From the NCBI GenBank assembly GCA_015680685.1, contig MNCI01013895.1, positions 2,075,075 to 2,139,074 of the forward strand: a stretch of 64,000 nt of DNA, in the 5' to 3' direction. This document shows positions 27,031-40,057 of the stretch, piece by piece. Both the position numbers and the translations under genes were made by a program. The DNA is from Gnetum montanum. Its lineage: Eukaryota > Streptophyta > Gnetopsida > Gnetales > Gnetaceae. Every line of letters begins with the position of its first letter. Within the stretch, counting starts at the first letter, position 1. The notes below the pieces were generated by a model. That model did no database searches. It was not told the DNA's origin and saw only the letters and a list, made by a program, of their open reading frames with translations.

Positions 27031-30000
27031 ATGGCCATCTCCCCCAAGACTGAGTTGGAGGGAGGAGATATGAAAAATAGAACATGGTTGTCCATTCGTT
27101 GAGGTGGTATTTACACTAGCCTATCTTTATTTGAGGAAAATCTTCACTTATTGGATATTGACCAATTGCTTTTTATTTAGGCTATCAGGTTTGTAGACAA
27201 CATGGCCCCAGAGAGAAAGGTTTGATCAATTATAGAAGGTCCCTCCCACAATGTTTGGAATTTTATCTTTTAGGGTGCATGTGTGGGGTTCTAGTAAAGA
27301 ACCTTATCTCCTAGCTGAACTTTTACTTTCTTGATTGTAAGGTCATGATGCGGCTTGTTGAATGCGTTGTTTACCTCATTCAAGGATAGGGCCATTAAGC
27401 AATTTTTTTCTAGCATGTTCAGATTGATCAATCTTTCCTTTTATGCTAAACTTAGGTCAAGGTTTAGATCACAAGCTGTTGAGAGTGTACGGAGCTCAAA
27501 TTGAATTGGGAGTGTTGGAAGTTTCCCATGCAGTAACTCATAGGAAGAATATCTAATAGGAAGTTTCCCTGTTGAACAATAAGCCTAGAGAGCATCGTTA
27601 AGTTTTGTACTTCAATCCTTCCTATATTTGCTAATGGTTTGCGTTAGTATTTTGTAATCTCTTGTTTGGTTACCTCTGCTTGATCATTGGCTTGGGGGTG
27701 GTAAGGTGTTGTTAATTTATGTTCTACCCCCAAGAATTGCATTAATTTTCTAAATGTGGGACTTGTGAAATGAGTTCCATTATTAGAAATTAGTGAATGT
27801 GGCACCCCAAACCTATTCACAATATTTTGTTATATAAAGTTGACAACAGTGGATGATGTACAATCAGTAACAACTATCGCTTCTGCCCATTTTGTGTAGT
27901 AGTCAACTGCTACTATAATATACACTTTCCTATTAGACATGGGTGTGATGGGACCCATGAAGTTAACGCCCCATATGTTGAAAGGTTCCAGTGATTAAAT
28001 CCACTATTGAGGATCTTCCATGCTAGCAGTCATCCCCCCATGATGTTGACAACGTTCACAAGACTTGACAAACTAGTGGACATTCCTAAAGATTATAGGC
28101 CAATAGTATCTTTCCATTAGGATTTTTATGGTCGTGCGTCTCCCTGCATAGTGGCCTTTACAAGGCCATTCATGAGCATCTTGGAGAATGTGTAGTTAAT
28201 CTTTGTCAAGGACACACCAACGAATCAAGCCATCAACACACACCTTGTAAAGGTGTCCGTTGATTTTCATGAAGTATTTGGCTTGATGAAAAAATTGTTG
28301 TTTTTTTCTAAAATCGAAGTCTTGTGGCATCTCTTGAGTGAGAATATATGTGAAGATGCCATTATACCATGTTGCTTTTTCAAGCGTTTGTTCACTTATT
28401 GCTCTAGTAAAGAGGAGTTTGTCTAGACATTGATTAGAGAGTGGGCTCTCCTACTCTTTATTATCCCATATTAAATGAGAAATGTGGTTACTGACCACAT
28501 TCTTGATCCCTTTTTGATTTGCCATAGTGAGATCAAATTCCTGCAAGATCACAAGCCACTGTATGACACAAGGGCTCATCGTCGACTTATTCATGAGGAA
28601 GCAAATTGCACTGTGGTTCGTATGCACAAACACTTTGTAACCTAGCACATAGTGCCTAAACTTTTCTAATGTGTACACCATTTCTATTAATTCTTTTTCT
28701 ATGATGGTGTAATTTAACTATGCTCCCACAATGCTTCAACTTGCATAGTGGATATAATATAGATGTTTCTTATCATTCATTTGTGTGAGCACTGCTCCCA
28801 AAGCATAGTTAGATGCATCTGTCATGATATGGAATGGTTTGGACCAATCTAGTGCTCGTAGGATTGGTGTTTCCACGAGTTTCTCCTTTAATTATTGGAA
28901 TGCATGTTCACATTCCTTGGTCCAAATGAAAGGTGTATCTTTCTTTGTAAGTTCTACCATTGGCTTTGTAATCTTAGAGACATTCTCAATAAAATGCTAG
29001 TAGTAACCAATGTGTCCAAGGAATGATCGAACATCTTTAATAGTCTCTGGTTGGCAAGTTATTCCTTGGATGACCCTCATCTTTTTTGGTTCTACCTCAA
29101 TCCCTTTTTGTGAAATTCAGTGCCCTAGCATAATGCCTTCTTAGACCATGAGATGGCTCTTTTGCTAGTTGAGCCATAAATTTGTCTCAACACATCTCTT
29201 CAACACTTATTCAAGTTGGTCTAAGGCTTGATCAAAGGTAGCTCCATAGGTGAAGAAGTCATCCATGAAGACTTCAACACCACTACTTATTTTTTGTTGA
29301 AAGATACTCAAGATCAAGCATTGAAATATTGCAGGGGGCTTGGATAGGCCAAATGACATCTTATAGTATGTAAAAGTCCCCCAGGGACTTGTGAATGTTG
29401 TCTTGTCCTAATCTTTGTGTACAATTTGGATTTGGTTATAGGCACTATAACCATCCAAAAAGCTATAATAACAATGCCCACATATGGTGTCTAATACTTG
29501 ATCCACAAATGGCAAAGGAATGTGATCCTTAAATGTTGTAATATTTAACAGCCTAAAGTTGATGTAGACTCGCCATTTTCCATCCTTCTTTGGTACAATT
29601 ATGAGTGGGCTAATCCACTCACTATTCGCGATTGGATAGATGAACCCCACCTTGAGAAGTTGCTCTATCTCCTCCTTGATGATTTACTTTAATTTGGCGT
29701 TTAGCCACCTATGCGGCTGCCTTCTAGGCTTCATGGCCAAGTCACTATAGATGCGATTCTGGCATATCCTTGGATCAATTCCTATTAGCTTCAAATATGA
29801 TCAAGCAAAGGTTGTTGACCATTTATTCATTACTTTCAACAACTTTTATTTTTGTTCAAGAGCAAGTTTGGCATTAATGATGACCGATTTACCATTCTTT
29901 AAAATTGCATACTCCATACTGACCAGTAAAGTTTTTAGTTTTAAGGAATCCTACTTGAAGTGATTAGGGATTTACAACTCTCCCCAATATGTATCATCAT

Positions 30001-30800
30001 CTTAATTAGAGAGTTGGGAATGAACTTGTTTAATTTTGTCCATGCCTTCAACATACGCACAGGTTAAACTCTTAGTTGGTTCCATGCATATTGTGCTATT
30101 ATCAGAATCAGCTATCAGCCACTGGGTGCCTTCCTATTTTGTGGCTACTACATACAAACATCGTTGAATATTAATTTCTTATGCACATTGATTACATTCC
30201 TTAATATATGTGCTCTTGATGGACCAAATCTTTTGCATGGAATTTCACTCATTATCGTTGTACGTAATGCATGGAATACACTTCTTCTCAATCTTTCCTA
30301 GCTCATTTTCCTTAGATATTTCGAGACATAGGTCCGTTATATCCATTCATGCATAGACCATGCTTAACCAAGCCCTTCCCATGATGATGGGAAAGTCACT
30401 TTTACGGTTATGCACCTTGATTAGCAGAAAATCAGTAGGATAGGACCACCCAAAAAATGTGGTCACAATGTCCTCGACTAATCCCAAAGGAATAGTAATC
30501 AACTAATTTACTAATTCTAGATATATGTTGCTCTTCTTAAGAGGTGGGAGGTTCCAAGCCTTGTACATGTCATGGGAGATGAGGTTAACTCTAGAACTAG
30601 AGTCAAGAAGAGCTTTGCATGGCTTTTGTCCAACAATCTATAGATAGATGAGTGGACTTCTTGGGTCAAATCCTTTTGTAGGAAGATTGCCAACCTTGAT
30701 CCATTCAGAAACAACATGAGTTAGCATTATAGTGTGGATCCTCAGCAGCACTTGGTTTGAAGGGCACTTGAAGGTGTTTGATGCTGAGGATGAAGGGGAT
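27031..30800 (-). pseudogene. M2 pol remnant (protease, RT, RNase H, integrase)
   Basis: In sense order: a retropepsin-like segment near 30600; reverse transcriptase with SPLIIVPKKDGKWRV and FLDGYSAYNQIQI (29408-29650) and FMDD (29258-29269); RNase H with LEKFRHYVLGYKVFVHTNHS (28451-28681); integrase zinc region and core (about 27700-28250). RT and RNase H wording matches the Athila lineage. Two integrase aspartate positions read Asn (27962-27964 and 27782-27784). Stops and frameshifts throughout. The outer limits are approximate. Confidence 0.82.
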
Positions 30801-32719
30801 GGAGATGCAGGACGATCAAGCAAAGTAAGTTGTAAGAGCTAGAGAGGATTGCTGGGTTGGAAGAAAGGTTTTTTCCTTGATCGATTATCCGAACCACCTA
30901 GTTGAAATACTGGTTGTGAATGTATAGCCCTTGTAGTATTTCATTATTATAGCTATGGAGGAGTCTCACCCTGCATAGACAGAGCAGGAGATAATTAGGT
31001 TGAAGGTGGAAGTGTAGGTGTAGAGGGATGTGGAGGATGATAAGGATACATATGTGGGTTTTCCCCTCTAGTAGATGGTGAATGTGTTCGGTGGTACTCT
31101 GGAGGGTAATAGTAATGTTGGAATGATGCACGACTTGTAGAACCTCTAGGGGAGATGGGTTGCTGAACATAGTACTCGTATGGATCTGGTTGCTTATAAG
31201 GGTACTACTACCTTGGTAGTGGCATTTCCCATGATTATGGTTGATACCACTATTGGTATTATTCATAAGGTTGTGGAGGAGTTCCACTTTGGTAGTAAGC
31301 TTGTTATTGTTGGTGGAACTATCTTGGATTGCCTTGAGGATAAGGCAATCTTCTTAGAGCTTGCCTACATGCTAGGTGAAGATTTAATGCATACACTCGA
31401 GACTTTTGTAAGTGTGACACCACAAGGCAACATCCCTTTGGATGTTCATATTGGCATATGTTACATTTAGTTTCATCATCAGAGTCAAACTCCGTAACTT
31501 CCTCTACTACAACAGCTTTGCCCTTACCTCTTTAGTAGGCATGTTCAGCTTCTTTTCATCTCTTGTGATTACAATCACTATTTTTCTCTTTGGATTCTTC
31601 AACAATCTTCAAAGTGGTTTGAAATTTTTCATCCAAAGAGTCCCATAAGTTTTCAACCTTGGTCGAAATATCATAGACAGATTTTTGGATGGGCAAGGTC
31701 TTTCTATTCACCACTTCATCAAGTGGTGATCCCTCCTCATCACAAAATTGAACCTTTCATTTTCTAATGGAAGGATCCCTGTTATACTCTTCAGCACTTT
31801 CCCTTTTTTGTAGCTCACCTTCTTTTTTTGCCACTTGCTCAATTAACCTTTTGATCTAATGAGCTCTCAATTCAGACAATCTTCCTTGGGCATACACCCC
31901 AAGGGTTCTTCTTGTTTTGGCTTTGAGCCCATCTACAATGTGGCAAAGTTGTTCCCTTTGAGAGTAACCATGGCCAGGGCATTAGTATAGGAGTGAATAG
32001 TATCAATCCATGATGGCATCCAAGGGTTCATATGCTCCTGGTTTCCAGCGTTGGATTTTCCTTCTCAGATTGGACACTCTGGAGTACATCTAATTGTCAT
32101 TAAATAGTTCTAACATGGTACTTCATCTGTGGATAGATTCTGACTCTAAGGACTAGTACCAAATTTTAGCTTCCTAAATGAGTGTCCTTGGGAAAATATT
32201 GAGTTTTTTCCACTCATTCTATATCTTCTATAAGGCACAAGCATCTTGAAAAGCATGTAGATGAGTCTACGAATCAGAATTGTATCCCCCATCAAATCTT
32301 GGGATATTGTTTACATCTAGGCACTTGATCCGACTATCCTTCATATGCCTAGTTGGGATTTTCAATGCCTCCACAATGTTGAGCATATTTCAAGTCACCA
32401 ATAAAGGTTCATCATCATCGTTGCATTGATGATGCCAATGATGGTTTCGACCACCCCTTCGATTTTGGTGGCCTTCATGATTGTTGTTATTTTGTCGATC
32501 ACCTTCATCATGGTTGTTTTGATGACAGCTTCCATGAGAATCGTTAGATGAAGAGGAATGTTTAGAATTGGATGAAGAGGATGAAGAGGAATGTGGACTG
32601 CCATTACCATTGTGGTGTCCACCACCATTCTTACACTTATTATGATCACCATCCTTAGATCCCTTAGTGTTGCGATGTTTACCCAAGTCCCTACCTTGGC
32701 TATCACTATTGTTGCAATG
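30801..32719 (-). pseudogene. M2 gag remnant, N-terminus lost
   Basis: A His/Asn/Ser-rich segment (32390-32719) abuts the LTR without primer site or start region. A capsid-like part follows at about 31860-32330. A zinc motif CNICQYEHPKGCC (about 31413-31470) has the same C-X2-C-X3-H-X4-C spacing as M1. The Pro/His/Tyr-rich tail is at 30900-31290. Confidence 0.7.
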
Positions 32720-33525
32720 CACTAGCCCTTTTAGGAAGTGAATTTAGCCTTAAGGTCAATTGTTGTCTTCCCAATTACACTTATGATGTTCATTGGTATG
32801 GTTAAGTGTAACTGGGGCATTTGATTTTTATCATTTTTATGTTTTATAGTTGGGTGCTTAAATTATGTATAAAAAAGGGATTTGATTAACTAATATAAAT
32901 TTACTAATCAACTAATCATTTTACTAATCCTAACATAAGTATCCGTTTCCACTTTCTGTACACATTTTGAACCCATGTATTCACTACTAGGCCACCAAGC
33001 GCTATGCTACTGGGCATACCAAGTAATAATGCTGTTGGGATTACCAAGTGAATACATGTTACACTCAAAGTGGTCATACTTATGTGTGTATTCAATCTTG
33101 CTTAATTGCCTCATTAATGTAATAATTGGAAAATATTTAATAACTAATTAAAAGCATTTAATAAATAATTGAAAATAATAAATGCATAAATAAAATAGCT
33201 AATCTATTCAAAGTGTTGCAAGCTTTATCAAAAAGCTCATTTTTATTGCCACACACATTACCATGCTCAAGTACAACAATGCTCAAATAAAGATCTGTAC
33301 GCTTAATGACTCATGCTACAGGCACTTAGGGGAAAAAAATCTAACTTTTGAATGGAAAAAATGCAAGAGCTTTGCTACTATTAAAATCTAGATTACCATA
33401 AATGTGGCTGGTAGGTGCATATTTATAGGTGACGGATAGACACTATGTTAATGGGGCCTCATCGATGTAGGATAAGATGTGTCGACGAGGCCTCATTGAT
33501 GTAGCCAACTAACAATAACTCATAA
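32720..33525 (-). repeat. M2 5' LTR, truncated (806 bp)
   Basis: It aligns with 20979-21778 of the 3' LTR. The final 96 bp of the LTR, the primer site and the start of gag are deleted at 32720. It ends ACTCATAA before ATTGG. Confidence 0.88.
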
Positions 33526-33530
33526 ATTGG

Positions 33531-34283
33531 GAATGAAAATTAGTTTTTAGTTTAAGTAATGACAGTAATGTAAATCTACTCTTGCCTAGAGCAATGAGCT
33601 TCTAGTCCTAGCTTACTATATATATCTTGAGCTCATGTAACCATTACTGGGTTACCAAGCGTTATGCTATTGGGTGAACCAAGCAATAACACTACTAGGA
33701 TTACCAAATGATTACACTTAAATGCTCGAAACTAGTCATGCTCATTCCACTTTACTAATGAACAAGAAAGTAAAGTACTTGAAAATGTAAATGATTCAAC
33801 TAATAAAATAGTAAAAAACTATGCTAAGTAAAATAGTAAAACTAAGTGGATTTTGCAATGATGAAAAGCAATCTTGATCTTTATTTCTGATCATGAATTG
33901 TGCCCAAGTACACTTCACTCAAATAAAGATTTTGCACAACTGCTCAACACCGCACTGTGGGCATTCACTCTATTGCTAAGACTATGAAAAAAAATTGCAA
34001 TAGTCTACTTAAGGATGGAATGAAAGTTCTTTGGACCATGCACCCAAGTGTTGTATTTATAGGTAGGCACACATCTTGTGATATCAGATATTTGATAACG
34101 TAGCATGAGATTTGATATTAGATATGCGATATCATTACTCCAATATTAGAGTTGCGATATCAAAGCTCTGATATTGTAGTGGATCAAAATTTGACTTTTT
34201 GTCAAATAAATGCAATATAGCATCAACAATATTGTAGATGTGATGTAGCATCAATGATATCCTAGCCAATTGATGATTTATCA
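33531..34283 (-). repeat. M3 3' LTR, right piece
   Basis: It continues 20645-20882 after the ATTGG duplication (33526-33530) and ends GATTTATCA before the polypurine-tract complement taccccc (34284). The U3 has GATATC/GATATT boxes around 34080-34175 and more degenerate atagcatcaa boxes to 34260. Confidence 0.85.
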
Positions 34284-34497
34284 TACCCCCATGATTAACT
34301 AAAAACTTGTCCTCAAGTGAACAAAAGGAGGAATAAGTTTCTTACAAAATATTAGGAAGGTATGGGATTATTGACTAACTCTAACTACTGACTAACTTTG
34401 AGTGTCATTGTGGTGTGTACAAAAATGACACAGTTACATGACAAAACCAACAAACATAAAATAAAATTTGAAGTGGTTTGATGTAGTTTATATTTCG

Positions 34498-35043
34498 GGT
34501 GGTGATGGCTCTTCCATCAACTTCTTCTCTTTTTCATCAGGTTTCTAGAAAATTTCTCCTCTTCTATTCCTATCTTCTTTTTCCATATGTCCTTTTTATT
34601 AAGTATGGCATAGAGACTCCTTCAATTTGCACTATAGCATTGACCTATTTATTATGCTAGAATTAGCAAGTTTCTCTTAAGTTCCATTCATTGTTGTTTG
34701 TTAGTGTGGGCCATAATGGGATGCTTGGAGTTGCATGATTATTGCCTCTAAAGTAGATTCCATAAAGGAACTAAAATTTAGTTTCATGATGATCATGGAC
34801 ATGATCGATCTTCTTGGATGGCCTAGAGGCACTATCCTTGTTTAGGTGCTTATGGATTTTTTACCTCTCCTTGGGCTGAGTGGTATGTAGCAGGAGTTTC
34901 TTGATGATTATTATATGCTTGAGCCTCTTCTCTATGTGTTCTACTTGTGGGGTTTGTTCCCTCGCTCGACCTCTCCCACAACCTCTTACTCTTTTGCTTT
35001 CATGTTATGAAGGTTCTCCTTCTGGTATCCTCTGTGGGACCAT
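34498..35043 (-). pseudogene. M3 ORF3 remnant, internally deleted
   Basis: The ATG (35041-35043) follows an acceptor-like TTATAG. The stop TAA (complement 34498-34500) ends an EEPSPPEI tail like that of M1. Only about 0.55 kb remains of the usual 2.8 kb: the basic N-terminus and C-terminal tail are kept, while the middle domain and coiled coil are gone. Confidence 0.65.
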
Positions 35044-37200
35044 CTATAATAAAAAATGGTTGAAAATTATTAGGGTGTTCCCATTAATTCTTAATAGTTC
35101 TTTACCCTGCTCATACCCTTGGTTAGATCAAGTTCTTATCTTATTATGATTGCAAAGTTTGAAAAATTTTCAAAAAGGAACCCCTTAGGTGTTATATCTT
35201 TTAGTTACTTATGACCTTTTATCATTTTCCTTACTTATTATGGCATAAAATAGTTGATATGGTCTATTAAGAGCATTATGTGAATGTTTCTTGCCTTAGT
35301 TTGATTAATTAACTTTAAAAGTCTTATTATTTCTTTGTACTTACCCTTTATAATATCTTTTGAGCATTAGGAATTTATGGCTCAAATTTTCATTTGCTTA
35401 TATCACACAATGCACCTCCCACGACTAAGTTAAGCACTCCAGGATCAACAAGATTGAAGAATTTTGGAAATTGGAGCTACAACGGTGAAGTTATGGCCAT
35501 TGGAAGCTAGTGTACAAGACGACGAAGGAGGGTAGAGAAAAAACTACAATAACTTCTCTTGCTACAAATGAGAGAAATGAAAATTTTCACAAACTCCCAC
35601 ACGTATATATACTATTTTTATATGCACAACATCATGGATCATACATTGTAGATATGACATTGTGACTACAATTTCATTGTTAAAAAATTCAAAATTTTCA
35701 TTGATTTTTCTTAGAAAAAATGAGTCAAATGAAATGTTTGAAAGATATAAAGCTTGTATAGATGATCATGGACCATGAGTGATGCATAGATTTCATCAAG
35801 TTAGCATTCAAGGTTCATGAAGAAGGAATATTGAGCAATGAAAGTTTATGTATGGATAAGAAATGGATAATGAATTTTTGATGTAGAGACAGATTATTAG
35901 ATGATATGGGAAGTTTATTAGATGTCTTGGAAGGCACAAGATGATATGGAATTGCTTGGAAAGTATGAAATACAAGAGTTATACAAATGGATCCTTCCCA
36001 AAGCAATCTCTAGACCTTAGTACCCTTGTATAACTACACCTCTAAGTGTCCTTAGATAGTCAAGGAGTTGAATGTAATGCATACCTATCTCGCAAAACAC
36101 AGATGTTCGCAACACCAAGTGGGGAAAATTACACTATGTTACACAAAACCACAAGCTATAATTGTTCATACGATGAGATGAGATGGATTGTAGAAATGAT
36201 TGCTGAAATTGGGATGTGAGGTGTCTCACCATAGGCATAATGAATTCTTATATGTTATTGATGGTTAAAGTAATCATTAGCCTTTCTATCCATGATTCAA
36301 ACTAAGTTTAGACCACTATCCAATGACATCACATTACTTCACCTTTAAGATTCACAACCATAAGACTATCATAGTTGTAAGGAGTATCATCACTTGGCAT
36401 TTTTTCCAAGGGAGGAGTTTATTCATTGTACCATATTTTATTTTTTGAAATTCCTGAGAAGTTTCCTACCTTCAGGCATGGGTAATAGGTCTTTCTAGTG
36501 GAACCCCCAAAAATTTATTCTATGCATGATTTTTATTTTTATTTGTGTCAACCTTACCAAAGGACTACCTTCAAGCATGAGTAACATGTCTTTTTAGTGA
36601 CATGGTAAGGTAACACTTATTGTACTTTTACTTCCATTCTTCATTAGATCTACAAATATTATAATTACAACCTTAGCAACATGATTGAACATACAATAGT
36701 GATCTAAGAGATTACATAAGTTCCCTTGATGTCACACCATTCACACTCCCCCTTGGTTCTTCACTTTTCTATCTAGGCATAATGATCACAAGTTTATTCT
36801 TAGTTTGATGATGGAAAGAATATCATTATGGCCATGGTAAGAACTTCTTATTATTGGAATGGATGGATGGGTGATGTGGTCTTACTATACAAATAATCAA
36901 TCCCTTATGATTTGATAACACAGAGAAATCTTCACCTTATTAGGACCACATCTTGCTTTATTCTAAATGTGTTTTATTCAAAATTGATAAAGATATATAC
37001 AAGTAACATGTAAAAAAAGTACGAAAAATTGTAAAAGATATTAAAAATGAAAAAGATTAGAAAGAAGCAGAAAATATCAAAGAATTGCAAATGGCTTAAG
37101 AAATGGAAAAGTATAAAAGAATGAAAAGATATCAAAGAATGTGGAAATTGGTAAGAAATGTGATAAGGCATAACACAAAATTAGAAATCAAAAATAAATT
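35044..37200 (-). other. M3 leader and spacer
   Basis: A TATA-like tatatatac (about 35604-35612) and weak dyad-like boxes (35630-35680) lie upstream of ORF3. The hairpin is at 35978-36034. A sense-strand T-rich tract is at 36990-37200. No ORF is supported. Confidence 0.6.
35978..36034 (-). other. Conserved spacer hairpin, M3 copy
   Basis: Perfect 9-bp arms GTTATACAA (35978-35986) and TTGTATAAC (36026-36034). The sense loop has TTTGGGAAGGATCCA. Confidence 0.7.
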
Positions 37201-39932
37201 GTAAAATAGAAAAATAGAAAAATTCTTATTAATTCCTTGATCATGATTGGTATCTCCCCCATGATTGAACTCATGGGCAAGTGTTTGGAAAATGGACCCT
37301 AGTTCCCATGGATCACACACTTGAGGTTTCTCACTTGCCATCCTTAGTGACTTAGTTTTTTGGTTATTGTCCCATGTAATATTGATGGTAATTAAAATTT
37401 AAACATCTAAGTCCTTAGTTCCTTTTTTTGTGGCGTATGATTGTGATTTAGTATTTCCATTTGTAAGTTCTTGGTTAGGGTCATTTTCTTAGAATGAGAA
37501 TTAATAAGCGGTTCAGATTATTCCATGCACATTTTGGGCAATTGCAAGTTCTTAGTTGTTGGCCACTGGATGTCTTTTGGTTTAGTGGCCCCTACTCTCT
37601 CTTGTGCACACACTTGTCTTTCACATTTAGTGTAGACTGGTGTCATGACTATGTTGACATTCTGGAAGGTTAGTCCACAATTGCACCCTTCTTTTTCAAT
37701 AGTAATGCATGAAATTTCTTGTCTTTCCATAGTCATAGGTTCATATGTTATGTTTTGCATTGGAGTGGTAATGGGTGTTGGCTCTTGCATAGGATTGGGA
37801 GACATTATTTTGGTGAGGAAGGGTGTTGCACCAAGTTGGCTATGTGCTAGTTTTGATAAGCTAGTAAGTCTACGAATTTTATGCTTAGGTGTGGAAACTG
37901 TCCTAAAGAAAGGACATTTTTGAGACTATGGTTGAGATCTACTAGCATTATCAATTACATGTACATTTGCAACACAAGTGACATTCTTACATTAATGTTA
38001 TGGTGCCAATCCTTCCTGTGTTGTTTGTGGTGACATATAATGGAGGGAAGTATGAGAACATTGAGGATGTCGGGGAGGATAAGAGGTTTGAGATGGTGAT
38101 CGCACAAGGGATGTTACAGGTTGATGATATTCGGAAGAGTGGTAGTAGTGATTTGAGGTAGAGGAAATAGAACCATATGGAGAAATAGGCTGTTGAACAT
38201 AGTATTCATACGGGTTTGGCTAGCAATGAGGGTATTGTTGGATTATTGATGGCATTCCCCATACTATGAATTTTACCACTATGGTTGATAGTAGTGTTCA
38301 AGTTGATAAGACATTCCACTAAATTAGTACGATTGGTGGTAGGATTATCTATAATTAGCTTGTGAACAAGGTAATTTCCTAGGCATTTTCTTTTGTATGA
38401 ACTTGGAATTAAAATCAGAAGTCTCAAACTCTTGTAAATGTAACATAATTGGGCAATATCCCTTTGGATGGTCATATTAGTAGATGTCACATCCATCATC
38501 CTCTTTTGTGGTTTAGTTTATAGCCTCTTCTACTATAGTTGTTTTCCCTTTTTGTTGGTAAGTGTTCCTACCTACTTCTTTGTTCTTTTTCCTCTTCTTG
38601 TTTTGATTATTTGATTTGTTTTGTGCCACCTTCTCCTTTATGGTTTTCATGTAAGTTATGAATTTTTCATTCATCAACTCTCACATCTTATTTATCCTTG
38701 CTTTAAGCTCAACAATAGACTTTTGTATTGGCAAGGTTTGCTGTGAAATCACCCTATCAAGAGCTGCCTCTTTTTCCTCATCATAGATATGGATCCCTTT
38801 CTTTTGAAGTGTTGAATCCCAATTGTATTCCTCTAAATTCTCTCATTTACATAGCTCTCCTTCTTCTTTTGCCTCATATTCAATTAGCCTTTGTATCTAA
38901 TAAGCTTTTAATTCAGATAACCAACCTTGGGCATAAATCCCAAGGATCTCTCTCATTTGGTTACGAAGCCCATCTATATTGTGGAGAAGTTGCACTTTTT
39001 GAGAAAAGTCATGGCCTAGACATCTATGTAGTAGTGAATAGTATCTATCCAAGGCCACATCCAAGGATTCATGTTTTTCTTGCCTCCATCCTTGGATTTT
39101 TTTCTCAGGTTGGATGCTCTCACATAGGTTTGGTCTTTCTCATTGAAGAGTTCCAACATTGTGGACCATCAATGGATTGAATCTAGTTTCGACAATTTAT
39201 ACCAACTTTCAGCTTTGTCTATTAGTGTCCTAGGAAAGAGCTTAAGATTTTTCCACTCACTCTCGATGTTCTGCAAGCTGCAAGCATCATGGAAGGCTTG
39301 TAAGTGATGTTGAGTTATAGCCTCCTGAAAATTTAGGGATGTTATTCATATCAAGCCTTTTGATGCAACTTTTCCTTTGATGCCTGTGGGGTATTCTAAT
39401 TACCTTCATTATTTGCATCATGCTCCTAGTAGCCAACAAGGGTTCATCATCATCAGACATGTCATGATGATTTCTATTTCTATTTTTTTGATTATGATGA
39501 TCTCATCTATGCTCACTTTGATGATCTCATCTATTTCTATTTCTATCTTCATCTTGACCCCTTAATGGAGTTCTCTCTATACCTACGTTCATCTTTGTCA
39601 AAACTAGACATTGAGGAAGAAGAGGAAGATGGGGAATTGGGAGAATTACAATGGCTTCTATATCTCCCCCCATGGTCCCTTGATTTATCTTTTCTAGGTT
39701 TGGAGAAGGTCCTAGGCCTTGAGGTCCTCTTTATTCTAGGATGTACTCCACCTTCTCTAGAATTTTCTACATTAGTTGAATGTAGTCTTTGAGTATATTA
39801 AGGGTCTAATTAAGCATATGAAATCCTTGCTTGTGATTGTTCACTCTAATTCACTTCAATATATATTCTATCATTTCTCTTATGAGTGTTTTCATCATAC
39901 AATTCATTATTAGTCCTATGTGAAGAAGACAT
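37201..39932 (-). pseudogene. M3 gag remnant
   Basis: ATG complement at 39930-39932 (start MSSSHR), similar to P gag. Ser/Asp/His-rich N-terminal part, a capsid-like middle (about 38800-39350), a zinc motif with a decayed second Cys but intact DHPKGYC (about 38440-38500), and a Pro/Tyr/Asn-rich tail ending in the HEFNHGGD region at 37260. Many frame breaks. No pol follows. Confidence 0.68.
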
Positions 39933-40057
39933 GTTTTTAACGTCTGTGACTTACAATATTAATATTTTCCAAAATATAGATCATTAATACCTTTAAAACA
40001 ATCATTTATGATATAACAAATCTAGATAACTAGCACCATCCTTAGCAATGATGCCGA

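Larger units (their letters stand above)
20883..33525 (-). mobile_element. Element M2: Athila-like retrotransposon with pol
   Basis: A 12.6-kb insertion in M3's 3' LTR with perfect target duplication ATTGG. The full order on the minus strand is truncated 5' LTR, gag (start lost), pol, T-rich tract, spacer with hairpin, internal promoter, leader intron, ORF3, polypurine tract (complement taccccc at 21779) and 3' LTR. Stops and frameshifts occur in every gene. The reverse-transcriptase active site FMDD survives (29258-29269). Confidence 0.87.
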
